The notes: generated by a model not told the origin, from the letters alone. A DNA stretch of 64,000 nt from Turnera subulata (GCA_028386065.3 JAKUCV010001499.1:1-64000); one strand, 5' to 3'. Counted from the first letter of the stretch, positions 25,161-37,116 are shown. Numbers and translations are program-made.

Positions 25161-28100
25161 TCAATAAAATGGTGATGGGGGCTGAATAAAATGGTACACC
25201 CCTAAAGGACGAGACAAAGCATAGTGAGTAAGCCAATTCGCACACCGGTTAGCTTCTCGATACACATGACGCAACCTAACTTGCCAAAAACGATCTAACA
25301 AAGATCGGATAGCACCAGTGACACCATGAAGCCGTCGAAACACCGTACCATGCGGTTTAAAACATTCAAGAACCTGTAAAGCATCGACCACAACCTCAAA
25401 AAATCTGAATCCCAGCTCCCAAACCTTCTGGAGCCCCAAAAACAAGTCCCATAACTCAGCCTGAAGCGGCGAACTGCACCCTATTGTAGCATAAAAACCC
25501 CTTAGACAAAGACCAAAAGAATCACGCACCAGTCCTCCTGCCGAAGAGATAGTAGCAACCCTATGCACAGCCCCATCAGTGTTCAAACGAGCCCAACCAA
25601 ACTGCGGAGGGATCCATTTCACCAGAATCTCCTGCCGAACCTGTGTAGTGCCAGAGACAACCCGTAACTGGGCAGCTGCAGTAGAAAATTCAGTAGCAAG
25701 GCCAACTATATATTGTCTTGGATTGAAGGGAGCCACATCGTCCTCCTGGAAGACCACTGCGTTCCTCCACCGCCATATCCTCCAGCATGCGAGACCAAAA
25801 ATCAGAGTCCATGAGGAATTACCTTCCACCACCGTTGACCTGGACAGATTGTCCGATAGCCAGCCCACCATAGAATCCGCAGAGAAGAAGCCCGGTGGTA
25901 ACAACCAAGTGAAAGAGTCCCAAATGTGATGAACACGTAGGCAATCTCGGATCATGAAGTCTCGACATCACACCCACAGATCGGACAGACGTTTGAAGCA
26001 CTCATCACTCTGCGAGCCCAAGCAACATTAGTCAGCAGGGAATCCCTAGCCAAAAGCCATAAAAACGTACGTATACGATCAGGTCCAGGCCATTTCCAAA
26101 TTAACGAACAAAAGGAAGAGACAAGATGATCAAGAGGCGGACTAATAGTTTTATAGGCCAACCGAGATACAAACTCCCCGGAGGGAGAGGCCTGCCAAAA
26201 AACCATATCCTGACCCGCCACAGGTGTAGGCACAGGTTGCTGGGCAAGCATGATACAAACAGAAGCCGAAAGAAGGTGTTGGAAACGATCCCATGCCCAA
26301 CCACCATAAGGAGCCACATATTCACTAACAAAATGTGATAACTTCTCTTCTGGGAGAACGATAAGAGCATGATCAGCAAGCAAACCCACCCCCTCAATCC
26401 AAAGATCAGTCCAAAAACAAACACTCTTACCATCACCAACCGACCACTCCACACCCTGATAGACCACTTTCCAAGATCGATCAATGCCCTGCCATAGAGG
26501 CGAACAATTAGAGGGAATCGGCAAGGTGGCCGGAACAAAATGGGAATTCTTCAGATACTTGGCCCGAAGCACCTAAACCCAGGGGTTGAGTGACTAAGCC
26601 CCATCCCAACTTAGCTAGAAGAGCCTCATTCTAGCGTGCTAGACAACAAAATCCAAGACCCCCACAATCACGAGAGAGGCACACAGTGTCCCACTGGACC
26701 AAATGAGGCTTCCTACTACCAAAAGACGAACCCCAAATAAATCCACGACATTGCTTCTTAATGTCATTAGTGATGCCTACTGGCAGTTAAACAGTTTGCA
26801 TGGAAAATATTGGAAGAGCAGACATAATCGACTTTGCAAGTGTGACCTTGCCAGCCATAGATAAATGCCTCCCTTGCTAAGAAGATAACCTACTGCAAAC
26901 TGTCTCTAAAATATACTCATAAGTGCTCCGTCAGATCCGACCATGAATTAAGAGAACACCCAGGTACTTGCCTAGATTATCCGTTTCAACAAACCCAAAG
27001 GAAGAGACAATGGAATTAGCCACTCGACGATCAACATTCGGAGAGAAGAAAATCCGAGTCTTGTTGATGCTAACTTTGAGACCAAAAGTTGCAGAGAACA
27101 TATTCAGGCAATTCTGGATAATCGGCAACTGATCCAAAGAAGCTTCAGCAAACAAGACCATGTCATCAGCAAAGAACATGTGAGAAAGAGGAGGCCCATT
27201 ACGACAAAGAGAAACAGGTTTCCACAATCCTATTTGTACATCAGGCTCTATAATATGTCCAAGTCGCTCCAAACAGAGAACAAACAGATAGGGGGAAATG
27301 GGATCCCCTTGTCGAACACCACGAGAGACGGCAAACAGATCTGTAAGGGACCCATTCCAGATAATTCTCATCTCTGTCCCAGTGATACATCGCATGACAC
27401 AGGTACTTGCCTAGATTATCCATTTCAACAAACCTAAAGGAAGAGACAATGGAATTAGCCACTCGACGATCAACATTCGGAGAGAAGAAAATCCGAGTCT
27501 TGTTGATGCTAACTTTGAGACCAAAAGTTGCAGAGAACATATTCAGGCAATTCTGGATGGCAACTGATCCAAAGAAGCTTCAGCAAACAAGACCATGTCA
27601 TCAGCAAAGAACATGTGAGAAAGAGGAGGCCCATTACGACAAAGAGAAACAGGTTTCCACAATCCTATTTGTACATCAGGCTCTATAATATGTCCAAGTC
27701 GCTCCAAACAGAGAACAAACAGATAGGGGGAAATGGGATCCCCTTGTCGAACACCACGAGAGACGGCAAACAGATCTGTAAGGGACCCATTCCAGATAAT
27801 TCTCATCTCTGTCCCAGTGATACATCGCATGACACAGTCAACAAAAGCAGTTTGAAACCGAGCATCCAACAGGGTGTCCTAAATAAATTGCCAAGTAAGT
27901 CGATCATAAGCCTTCTCCAAATCAATTTTGATGGCCATAAGAGCACGGCCTTCCTTGCGAAGACGCATGGTGTGAACTGCTTCTTGGACAACCACAATAT
28001 TATCTGTAATGTGCCTGCTAGGAATAATGCTAGACTTTGTAGGAACAACAAGTGAGTCCAATGCCGGCTTCATCCTCTAGACTAGCACTTTCGACAACAC

Positions 28101-29653
28101 TTTGTAAATGACATTACACAAAGCAAGAGGTCTAAACTGTGAAATCAGTTCTGGGTGCTCCATTTTTGGGATAAGAACTAGGTTCATAGCATTCATAGAT
28201 TTACTCTAGTCCCGGCCAAGAAACATATCCTGAACAAAGGAACAAACCTGAGGGCCAACAGGCGCCCACTGGCTTTGGAAAAAAGACGCATGAAACCCGT
28301 CAGGCCCTGGGGCTTTATGTGCTCCAATACCAAAAACCGCATCCTTAATCTCATCCAATGAAGGGACATTAGTAAGAGAAGCAACATACTCACTGGACAA
28401 AGCCGGGAACGTACCAGTCAACGGTAGTGTCGGCCTAAAGGCAATTTCTTCAGTAAACAATTGCTGAAAGAAGTCAATAGCCATCCTTCAAAGATCCGTA
28501 TCATTAGTGTACCAGTGGCTGTCCACGTCCTTCAAAGCCGTCACCACTGCTCGTCGGCGCCGTGCTACAGTACATGCATGATGGTAGTGGGTATTCTTGT
28601 CCCCCTGGGTAATCCACTGGGCCCTTGATTTCTGATATCATAGAAGCTCCTCGTGAGCCAAAATCACAGTTAACTCTTGTTGTAACCAACCTCCAAAGAG
28701 ACCAGAGACAAGGAATACTGAGAAGCCAAGACTCGCTGAATGCCCTAAATTCAGTTCATCAACTTTCGTTTCTATAAAAAGACATTTCCGAAAACCTCAT
28801 AGTTCCATTTTGAGAGGCAAGATTGCAACTCCGAGATAGCTACATCCGCCGGTACATCTGTACGCCAAGATGAGGCTATGAAATCATTGAACCTCTCATG
28901 CGTCGACCAAGCTACCTGAAAGAAAAATGGTTTCTCAAGGGACACATTAGGCAGTCCAGGCCCAAAACAGTCCACCAAAATCGGGCAATGGTCAGAAGAT
29001 AGAAACGGGAGATGATAGACACAAACATTAGGGAAGAGGGACAACCAATCTTGATTACATACAGATCTGTCCAACCTTACCCAAGAGAGACCCCGTCTCC
29101 ATATATAAGCCGGCTTCGAGAAGCCTAGATCAAGTAGCACACAGGATTCCAAACAGGAAATAAACTTCCGATAGCCGCGCCTTTCCACCACTCCCTGAGC
29201 CTCCAGTGAAGAAAGAATGGAGTTGAAATCTCCACATAGAAGCCAGGGACCAGAACACAGCTCCGACAAAGACTGAATATTCTCCCACAAATAGCGTCTC
29301 GGTGCACTCCGGGGGCAAGCATAAACTGTTGTTAAAAAGAAGGAAAACCCAGAGAAAGAAACCCGCAAATGGACATACTAGAGATGGTTAACCAGAACCT
29401 CCACCGATACCAAATGCCCATGCCATAAAATCCATATCCCGCTAGAGAATCCATTCGCCTCCACCCTATGTGAGCGCGAGAACCCCAATCTTCGAATAAT
29501 ATGGTTTGTCTTTCGGCCACTAATCAGGGGCTCTTGTAGAATAAGAATGGCCGGACGGTTCAACCGAACATACTTCTGGTGAGACATCGTAAAATTATCT
29601 GATCCTGCACTACAACAGTTCCACGACAAAATTTTGAAGGGACACATCATCAA
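25161..29653 (-). pseudogene. LINE-1 ORF2: endonuclease, reverse transcriptase, RNase H
   Basis: Domains in minus order: AP endonuclease (29653 to about 28780) with KILSWNC, the LQEPLIS glutamate, WLLCGDFN and SDHCPI; RT (28484 to about 26900) with KAPGPDGFHASFFQ, KIDLEKAYD, GVRQGDPISPYLF and the catalytic FADD near 27160 (also in the duplicate near 27600); zf-RVT-like segment (26572-25952) with LWLLARDSLLTN and CPICGCDVE; RNase H (25600-25161) with LNTDGAV, QAELWDLFLGL and REANRCANWL. The last RNase H acidic position is Asn instead of Asp. A 435-bp duplication in the RT, several stops (for example near 29379, 28072 and 27880) and frameshifts inactivate it. Confidence 0.93.
26961..27834 (-). 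repeat. Tandem duplication inside LINE-1 RT
   Basis: 26961-27399 (439 bp) is repeated directly at 27400-27834 (about 435 bp). The copies are nearly identical; the second lacks 4 bp where the first reads GGATAATCGGC. The unit spans the RT active-site region, so the FADD motif occurs twice. The high identity points to a recent duplication. Confidence 0.93.
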
Positions 29654-29680
29654 TAAAATAGAGAAGGAGAAGAAACCCAA

Positions 29681-32271
29681 TTAATTGGAGCTGGGCAACT
29701 CAGAACCCTTCGGAACGGAAACATCAATGGAATCAAACAGAGCTGAAGCAGTAGTTACATCCACCCCCTGTACAGTATGCTTCAAGAGAGATATCACTCC
29801 AATTGGCTTCTTCAGGTTGAAGGAAACACCAGAACCCTTGCTCCCAAACCCCGCCGAAGACAACAGAGTCGCAGAACTCGGCAGATCACTCAGGTCAGAG
29901 GGACGGCCATGTGTAGCTGTCGCTCACCGACTTGTAGACAACCCAAAGCCAGAAGAAGAGGGGAGCACCATGAGATGCTCAGAAACCGGAGCATCAGTCG
30001 CAGTCACAACCGCAGAATGAGTATTAGGAGGAAGGTGAATAGTTGAGTGAGATAAGAGAGGAGATAACAAAGACGAAGACTGGCCAGAGATATTAGAGTG
30101 ATCAACAGGGCTCTGAATGGGCCTCAGGGAGTTAGTTTTCGAAACGAGCAAAGTGGGTGGACCCGCAGAGTCCGAAACTTGATCTGTAACTATAGAGTCC
30201 CCTTCCAAACCCAAGCCATTACCACCTCTTTTAGTTTTTGTCTTATTGGGCTTCTTAATCTTATCAGGGGAAGGGCCCAACCTCGATTTCGGGACAGGGT
30301 GTTCTAAGGGTAGAAACTCAGCAGGCAGACCTGGCAAAACGGGTATTGACACGACAACCCTACACGAACCCGACACGAAATTAGCAAGTATAGGTCAGAG
30401 ATTTTAATCCGTTTAGTTAAATGGGTTGACCCGACATGACACGAAAATTAGCAGGTCAGGTCGCGGGTTGACCCGCCAACCCTGATGAGTACCTGTTTAT
30501 GACCCAATTATATTTAGAGTATAGAGATTTTACTAATTTAATATGAGAATTACTTAATATTTAAGGCCAAAGTTATTAAAATTATCAAAAAAAATTCTAT
30601 AAATGCTTCAAAATGTTATTATATTATGATTTTATAATTTATAATTTTATTTAATATATGAGAAAATCTAATTATATGCCTATTTGCTTAAAAAATACAG
30701 CGATTTATGCAAAATAGAAAAATTTCAAACTTATTTTTTGGCTTGTTAGACTTAATAGGTAACCCGCGGGTCAACCCAAACCCGACACGATAATAAACGG
30801 GTTGGACACGACACGACACGATTATTAAATGGGTCGGGTTGGGTTGGAGTTTTGGAACTCGTTTACCTGTTCAACCCGACACGAACCCGACACGACAACA
30901 CGAACTGCCAGGTCTATCAGCAGGCCCAGAAGAGGCTACTGCCTTCCCCTTAATAGACGTCACATCTGGCGTTGTATGCGTGTCCTCCTCAATCAGTTCC
31001 TCCATGTCCTCATCCACCAGCACAGCGAATCTCGATCCCTACACATCTGGCGCCATTGAGGCCTTGGACACTGACAATCCACTTCGTGTCAACTGTGGAT
31101 CCTTAGGCGTAACATTCCTTGTCTGCTGCGAAATCTTAGCCAAACTACTCGACTGCCCAATCTGTTGTCCCCTCATGAAAGAGTGCTTTGTTGACCTACG
31201 TCCCGCTGATTTCGAAACAATCATCCATTCCCCAAACACCCCTGAGGCGTTCTGGCTGCAGTGGCCATCGCCGGCGTGACCCCAGTTGCCGGACGAGTTG
31301 AAGACGAGGCCCCGTCCGACCTTGGAGCAGCCACCGAGACAGAAGGGGTAGACGCTGGGTAAACCTCAGTAGGGTGCGAAGCATTCCCACACACATAGCA
31401 TACCTGGTGTAAACCTTCATAAGAGACATTGTATAGCTGATTTTCAAACAAAATCTTACCTTTCAATGATTTTGTGAGATCAACTTCCACTTCCATAGCC
31501 ACCTTAGCATACTGCCCGCGCTCCACATTATGCGTCTTGATGTCTATTTTCACCGTCCGACCCACCAAGCTCCCCATCACACCAAGAATACGAGGGTGAT
31601 ATCTGGATGGATTCAAATCCAGAAAGCGCACCCACACCACTGCCCTAGAAATTCCGTTCTCTGAAGCCCGAAACTGTGAGGACCAAGGTTGTACTGTCAG
31701 CGCATTAGCGTACACCTGCCATGGACCATCACATAAGGCGTGCATGCAATCATTCGGTTTCTCAAACCGCACCACATAGAAGTTGTTTAGCAAATCAATG
31801 ATCCGAAATTTCCCTGTTGGATTCCAAAGAGTCTGAATACGATTACATAGAGGCTTATTCCGATTGGGCGCCCCAACAACTTAACAATGACAGAGTTATG
31901 CCATTGACGATCAAGGCGAGACTTAAGGGTCTCCGAGAGCTCAATACCCATACCAACATCGCTCTCCACAAACACAATATCCCCCTCTTCGTACTCTACA
32001 TCATCCGTAAACTCTAGGGTGTCGCCGTAGTCAATGGACTCTTGGGAGTGCCATCAACTCCTGCCGCCTGTGGCAAATCCCCACCTTCAACACCAGTAGT
32101 GTCAGTCACATCGGCATCCAAAATCTCTTCATCCACCTGTGCCAACACCTGATCCTCATTAGCCCGACTCTTCTTGGCCGAGCGAGCAACATCGATAGCT
32201 GTCGGCGCCCCCACCGGCTGCCCTGTATTAGGGGGGTCCGGTTTAGAGCGTTTATCCGTGAGAGAACTCAT
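29681..32271 (-). pseudogene. LINE-1 ORF1: DUF4283 / zinc-knuckle protein
   Basis: The RNA-binding ORF1 protein of a plant L1-type LINE, interrupted by a hAT MITE. ATG at 32271 begins MSSLTDKRSK. A one-base frameshift lies near 32040. A DUF4283-like domain follows (about 31975-31480), with RLDRQWHNSVIVKLLGRPIG, the PTGKFRIIDL region and ARFEKP-like VVRFEKPNDC. The zinc knuckle CYVCGNASHPTEVYP has lost its last cysteine (Tyr). A basic stretch KIKKPNKTKTKRGG near 30260 may be a nuclear localisation signal. Removing the MITE and one TSD copy restores the frame across the insertion. ORF1 stops at 29681-29683 (TAA), and ORF2 follows about 30 bp later in the same frame. Confidence 0.88.
30326..30916. 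mobile_element. hAT-type MITE (591 bp) in LINE-1 ORF1
   Basis: TIRs CAGACCTGGCA and TGCCAGGTCTA differ only at the outermost base pair. TCAGCAGG at 30318-30325 and 30917-30924 is a perfect 8-bp TSD, as expected for hAT. Subterminal regions are rich in CGACACGA and CGGGTT motifs on both strands. The interior is AT-rich and non-coding. Confidence 0.92.
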
Positions 32272-32588
32272 TAGAAGTCAAAGTTGCTGATATATATAGT
32301 GTGGTGGAGGTGGAAGATATTAAATATGTAACGAAATATTGCTTCAAAATATTGAGATAATATTGGGGCCTTGGGGACTATTAACAAACGGATAACAGCA
32401 GCTAGCAACCCCCTCAATTACATGAATCACAATTCTTTTATAACTAGCGTCAGCTAATACAAAACCGTGACGTAGTAAGAAAAGAAAAAAACCGAAAGGA
32501 GTAAAGCACTAGCAGTTACTAGCCATTCCAATTAAAATTGAAACATATCGTAAAGTGATCCACCGGGACAAAAGTGCCAAATCAATCT

Positions 32589-32661
32589 TACACAAAGTGA
32601 GTTTTTTTTTTTTGATAAGACGAGGAAAACAAATGTAGGTTTTTTTTTTACACAAAGTGAG
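32589..32661 (-). mobile_element. Mini-retroinsertion of 47 bp with 13-bp TSD
   Basis: TACACAAAGTGAG at 32589-32601 is repeated exactly at 32649-32661. The insert is 12 T, then 26 bp starting GATAAGACGAGG, then 9 T. In minus sense the body ends CCTCGTCTTATC before the poly-A tail. Confidence 0.8.
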
Positions 32662-32763
32662 GTTATCACTTCCTATTTAAAATAAATGTAAGTGCTCTCC
32701 CCGGTGAAAAGCCATCAAATTGCATTGTTTTTGTTTGTTTTCAAACCGTTATCCGGAAGTTTT

Positions 32764-32913
32764 GCACGACTAATCTGGATTAGACTCGGATTGCATCAGG
32801 TTATGATAGGTGAGTCTCTCAACGAGGATTTTTTTCACACCCGATAATTCAAACCCACCCCAAACCTCACTTAAACGAAATAAAATCGCTTAACAACTGG
32901 ACCAACCCCATTA
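32764..32913 (-). mobile_element. tRNA-derived SINE (family A, copy 2)
   Basis: In minus sense TGGTCCAGTTGTTAAGC is a good A box and GGTTTGAATTATC a decayed B box. The downstream GAGAGACTCACC and the GACTAATC-type end match the copy at 14113-14262. Confidence 0.7.
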
Positions 32914-33360
32914 GTTTGATAAAATTGTTTCTACTAAAGCCAGGTGTAATTCGCCACATATTTTTTATCCCTAATGTACAATTTTGTACAATTTTTTGGG
33001 CTCAAGAAGTTGTACTCACCAAAACCCCCTCTTAGATAGTTACCGGAACCTGGCCGAGCCTGCTTAACCCACTATAGTCTTGGTTGAGCCCAAAACTTCA
33101 ACCCACCAACAAGCTAAGATGGGCTTGTTGCTTTTATGGTATTGGTTACAAGAGTGGATCTGAAATGAAATGGACTCCATATGTAGGGCCTAGTATCCTT
33201 TTATGTTGGACTACAAATTGGATGCGGACTCTAACAATAAGGCCACTAGAGGTATTCCCTAATCAGATTTGATAGAGCATGAGACCAATCAAACTGTAAT
33301 TTCAAGTGTAGAAACTGGGTTGACGGGTTTCGTTCTTAACATAAGCTACAAATCCAAAAA

Positions 33361-33449
33361 GAATATGATGTGAAATGGGAAACTTTTTTGAATATGATGT
33401 GAAATTGGAAACTTTTTTGAATGTGATGTGAAGTGGGAAACTTTTTTTA
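33361..33449. repeat. 30-bp tandem repeat, three copies
   Basis: Units of the type ATATGATGTGAAATGGGAAA followed by CTTTTTTGA occur three times in a row with few substitutions. Confidence 0.85.
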
Positions 33450-35040
33450 TCTCATAACTTTTGTAATCAAATTTTGGTCACATATCAACTGATGTGAACT
33501 GGGATTCTCAGCTTTTAATTAAAAAAAATACAACATTTTCCAATAAATTTTGAGCACCATGATTATTCTTTTTTATGAATAGTTATGAAAGATTCAAATA
33601 TATGGCATGCACCTTTTGAACAACATTTGCATATGTCAGACGAATATAATCGAAAGAAAGTAAATTTAGTGGATAAAATTCTCCAATGCATCTAAAGAAT
33701 GTGATTAATGGGGTTGGGTGTCCTTCATTAATCTACTGGAGAAATCAATTAGGATGCGAGCATAGAATTGTTTTATCCTTCAATATGAAAATTGACGAAT
33801 ACTCTTTAAAATAATGCAAAGGAATAAGATTTTGAGGAAGACATGTAGGAAGATGTAGCTATAAAGATTTTGGAAGAAATTCAATCCAAGAAGAGGAAAA
33901 GAGCACACGAAAACTTCCCTTTTTTTTCCATAGCATGCGAAGAAAACACAACTTTTCCTAGAAATTTTTCCACTTACTATGTCATATCAAGTAATTACAC
34001 AACTTTTCCTAGAAAAATTTCCCCTTTCTAAGTGCATGTCAAGTAAACAAAACTTTTTGAAAATCACATATATAGGACCCATGTATTCCACATAACACTG
34101 TGTGGTCAAATTCCAATTGACTGGAATAACAAGAAGAAAGTTTGAATTGTGCACTTCCCTTTCATTGGGCTGCTTCTGACTACACTACTATGCTTCTTTT
34201 TTTTTTTTTTTTTGTATTCTCTAATCATGTTTGGTGATGACTTGACTAAATTTTGGTTCCCTCTTCCTTCACAAATTCGCCCCATCTTCCACACAGCTTG
34301 CGCGGAAGAAGTGCCCAGTGGTTCCCACGGCTGCATTCATATAAGACTTTTTTGACCATTTTTTCTTTTGTTTGTTAGTTGATGATCATCGTTATTTCAC
34401 TCATACTTTACTTCCAACACGAAAATGTATGGCAATGTGGAAAACTTGGCTGAGCAATTGCCAAGAAATTATTACCCAGGCTATCACTTTTGCTTTGGAT
34501 TTGTTTGGAAGCCAACCGCAACTGTCACAGAAATTTCACTCACAGAAATTGGACCATCATGATCTAGTCTTTTGCAAACAGGAAGAGCACACTTACTTAA
34601 TTAGGCACTTCAATATTTTTTGGTGCACCATATGCTTGAGAAATTTTGAAAAGATATTTAGTTTTTTATTTAAAATTTTTGTTAGATGCAAAATCTATCC
34701 CCCAAGATTAAGACAAACTGAAGCTAAGAAATTAACGCAGTTGAACCAACTCTTATAAATCATTAGTCAACTAATAAGAGTTGGTCAATCAACTAATTTT
34801 TATCAATGATTTTAGAATATCCTTATATTAGGTTCATTTGCAAGCCTTGCAGGAAGAAACAAAGAAAAACACAGCATAAGCAGAGCAGCAACTATACTTT
34901 TAACATTTTTTTTTGGAACCTCTATACTCTTTTTAACATTGACTAAGCCCTTTTCCTAAACTAGCCTGGCCCATTAAATAAAATAGCTTTTCTTCGTACA
35001 TAGAAAGCTAAAATTGCAGTGAAATTTCTGCTTTCCACAC

Positions 35041-35126
35041 TTGTCCAACCACACTTGTCCAACCACTATATAAACATAGCTACCCAACGCCCTCGAAAGA
35101 CACACACACACACACACACACACACA
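35041..35126 (+). promoter_or_regulatory. Core promoter and (CA)n leader of the carboxylesterase gene
   Basis: A TATA box TATATAAA lies at 35067-35074. Just upstream a 14-bp unit ACTTGTCCAACCAC is duplicated. Transcription would be expected to start about 30 bp after the TATA box, near the (CA)13 tract at 35101-35126, so the tract probably lies at the start of the 5' leader. The TATA box is about 140 bp upstream of the ATG. Confidence 0.7.
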
Positions 35127-35209
35127 TAAAGAAAGAAACATCCTCTTCTGTTTTGAAACCCAAACAAAATACACTACCCCCAATTTAGTAACTTGACACA
35201 CAAACAACC

Positions 35210-36229
35210 ATGGTCTGTCAGAAGAAGCTAGTGGAAGAGGTGTCCTGTTGGCTAAGGCTCTACAACGATGGCTCAGTGGACCGAGCATGGACTGGACCAC
35301 CTGAAGTCAAGTTCATGCTCGACTCGGTTCCTCCTCATGAGGAGTTCTTCAATGGAGTGGCCACTAGAGATGTGGCCACTGACCAAAACTCTGGCTCTCG
35401 TGTTAGAATCTATCTGCCTGAGCTAGAAGATCCTGACAACCTCAATAAGCTGCCTGTAATCCTCCATTTCCATGGGGGTGGCTTCTGTATCAGCCACGCA
35501 GATTGGTACATGTATTATAACATGTACACCAGGCTTGTCAGGTCAGCCCGAGCCATTTGTGTCTCGGTTTACCTGCGTTTAGCTCCCGAGCACCGCCTCC
35601 CGGCTGCGTGTGATGATGGGTTCTCTGCCCTCCTCTGGCTAAGCTCATTGGCTAGAGGTGAGGCTAATGAGCCTTGGCTGAACAAGTATGCAGATTTCAC
35701 CCGTGTCTTCCTTATTGGAGATAGCTCGGGTGGGAACATAGTGCACCAAGTGGCTGCAAGGGCTGGTCATGTGGATTTAAGTCCTCTGAGACTGGCCGGA
35801 GCCATTCCGGTCCATCCTGGATTCGTCCGGTCGGAGAGGAGTAGGTCAGAGCTGGAGCAACCCGAGTCACCTTTCTTAACCCTGGAGATGGTGGACAAGT
35901 TCTTGCGCTTGGCATTGCCTGTGGGGTGCAACAAGGACCATCCTATTACTTGTCCAATGGGGCCAGCAGCTGCTGCTCAAAATTTGGTGGAGAGCCTGAA
36001 GTTGCCGCCAATTTTGCTATGTGTGGCTGAAAATGACCTGATTAGAGATACTGAGATGGAGTACTATGAGGTGTTGAAAAAGGCAAACAAGGACGTGGAG
36101 TTGCTGATTAGCCCTGGAGTCGGTCACAGCTTCTATCTTAACTCGGTTGCTGTGGAGATGGATCCACATACCTCTGCACAAACTGCAGGACTTATTAAAG
36201 GGATCATAGAATTTATGGAGAAGCACTAA
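35210..36229 (+). CDS. Plant carboxylesterase, CXE / alpha-beta hydrolase-3 family
   Basis: A complete single-exon frame of 339 residues, the usual length for plant CXE proteins related to hormone-sensitive lipase and GID1. Oxyanion-hole motif HGGG at residues 88-91; nucleophile Ser172 in GDSSGG (170-175); acid Asp276 in ENDLIRD; base His306 in GVGHSFY. The full Ser-Asp-His triad is present, so it should be an active esterase; in GID1 gibberellin receptors the histidine is replaced. LAPEHRLPAA (124-133) is also typical of the family. No signal peptide or membrane segment is evident, so it is probably cytosolic. The ATG has a good plant context (ACCATGG), a TATA box lies about 140 bp upstream and no earlier in-frame ATG competes. 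The substrate cannot be told from sequence; members act on small ester xenobiotics, volatile esters or specialised metabolites. This is the only intact gene in the window. Confidence 0.96.
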   Translation: MVCQKKLVEEVSCWLRLYNDGSVDRAWTGPPEVKFMLDSVPPHEEFFNGVATRDVATDQNSGSRVRIYLPELEDPDNLNKLPVILHFHGGGFCISHADWYMYYNMYTRLVRSARAICVSVYLRLAPEHRLPAACDDGFSALLWLSSLARGEANEPWLNKYADFTRVFLIGDSSGGNIVHQVAARAGHVDLSPLRLAGAIPVHPGFVRSERSRSELEQPESPFLTLEMVDKFLRLALPVGCNKDHPITCPMGPAAAAQNLVESLKLPPILLCVAENDLIRDTEMEYYEVLKKANKDVELLISPGVGHSFYLNSVAVEMDPHTSAQTAGLIKGIIEFMEKH

Positions 36230-37001
36230 AGTTTGCATAATTCCTAGCTTTTGTTTTTCCATTTTGAATTTGTTACTGCTTTAAGCAAACGTCTGTAGCA
36301 CTCGTCTGTGCATGTATTAAGTAATTGCTAATAAGATTAACTAGTCATGCGGTAACTTATATTCTTTTCCTTTATCATGCGGTAACTTATATTCAAAAGA
36401 CATAACAAATATTCGAAGAATAAATTGTATGGTATTCAACTACTGTGTCCAAATTTTACATATATATTGATCAATATATATTTGCATATATCAAGTGGAA
36501 CGTTGATTTGGTATATTGTTTTTTATGCTTAGACTTGGTGTATTGTTGAAATGTACTAGCTAGTACAGCTTCAGTGTATAGATTTTTTTCCCAGTGCAAA
36601 GATGGTAATGTATATTTTGGCTTTTGGTAGATGGATATGTTGTCTTTTACCAAACTAAATGTGGTTGATTGTCAGCCAATCATGTCGTTATCTTGTACTT
36701 AATGATATCTGCGAAGAGCAGTACTACTGCCAGAAGACTATCGACATATTTTTTCCCAAGTAAATGGGGAAGAAACTGGAATGAATTTGAGTAAAATAGA
36801 GACACTCGGTTGCAATGGTATCGTGTGATATAAAGACTACCTACTATCGCTGACAAGAATTGAAATAAGGCCTCATTGGCTTCAGGTTTAAACTAAAAGA
36901 GGTGACTAGGAAAAAATGAGACCCAAACCAAACTTTTGCTTCTTTTCTTATGTTTTGTAGTTGCCGACGAGTTCATAGTGTGTCGATTGTCGTTAGTATT
37001 T
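36230..37001. other. 3' flank of the carboxylesterase gene
   Basis: AT-rich. AATAAG-like and AATAAA-like signals near 36330 and 36418 could direct polyadenylation. TCATGCGGTAACTTATATTC is repeated at about 36345 and 36377. No other gene is visible. Confidence 0.5.
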
Positions 37002-37002
37002 G

Positions 37003-37116
37003 TTAGCGCCTAGGATAAATACGCGGGCCAAAAGAAATCTATTCCCCTAAGACACCACAAAACAACCCAAAACCTTAAGACATTAAGCGTACACTCTATC
37101 TATATTTTACTCAATT
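37003..37116 (-). mobile_element. Decayed TRIM LTR-like fragment
   Basis: It shares in order the TGTTAG start, ACACCACAAA, AACCCAAAACCTTAA and TATATTTTACTCA segments with the 208-bp LTRs at 21434 and 22058. It ends abruptly at the left border of copia-3, and its missing part is not found beyond the right border. Confidence 0.6.

Larger units (their letters stand above)
25075..32272 (-). mobile_element. L1-type LINE (LINE-1), near full length
   Basis: A minus-strand non-LTR retrotransposon of about 7.2 kb including a nested hAT MITE and an internal duplication. It ends in a poly-A tail (T run 25075-25086). AGAAGTCAAAGTTG at 25061-25074 and 32273-32286 is an exact 14-bp TSD. ORF1 carries DUF4283-like and CCHC-type sequence; ORF2 carries an AP endonuclease, RT, zinc-binding RT-associated domain and RNase H. 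Both ORFs are broken. The 5' junction is one base before the ORF1 ATG. Confidence 0.95.
32287..35040. other. Intergenic region upstream of the carboxylesterase
   Basis: No supported gene. It holds a mini-insertion (32589), a SINE (32764), a 30-bp tandem repeat (33361), a long T run near 34196-34213, and a 12-bp inverted repeat (34745-34756 with 34774-34785). A weak oligo-T insertion flanked by imperfect CTATAC...TTTTAACATT copies lies at 34892-34940. Confidence 0.55.
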
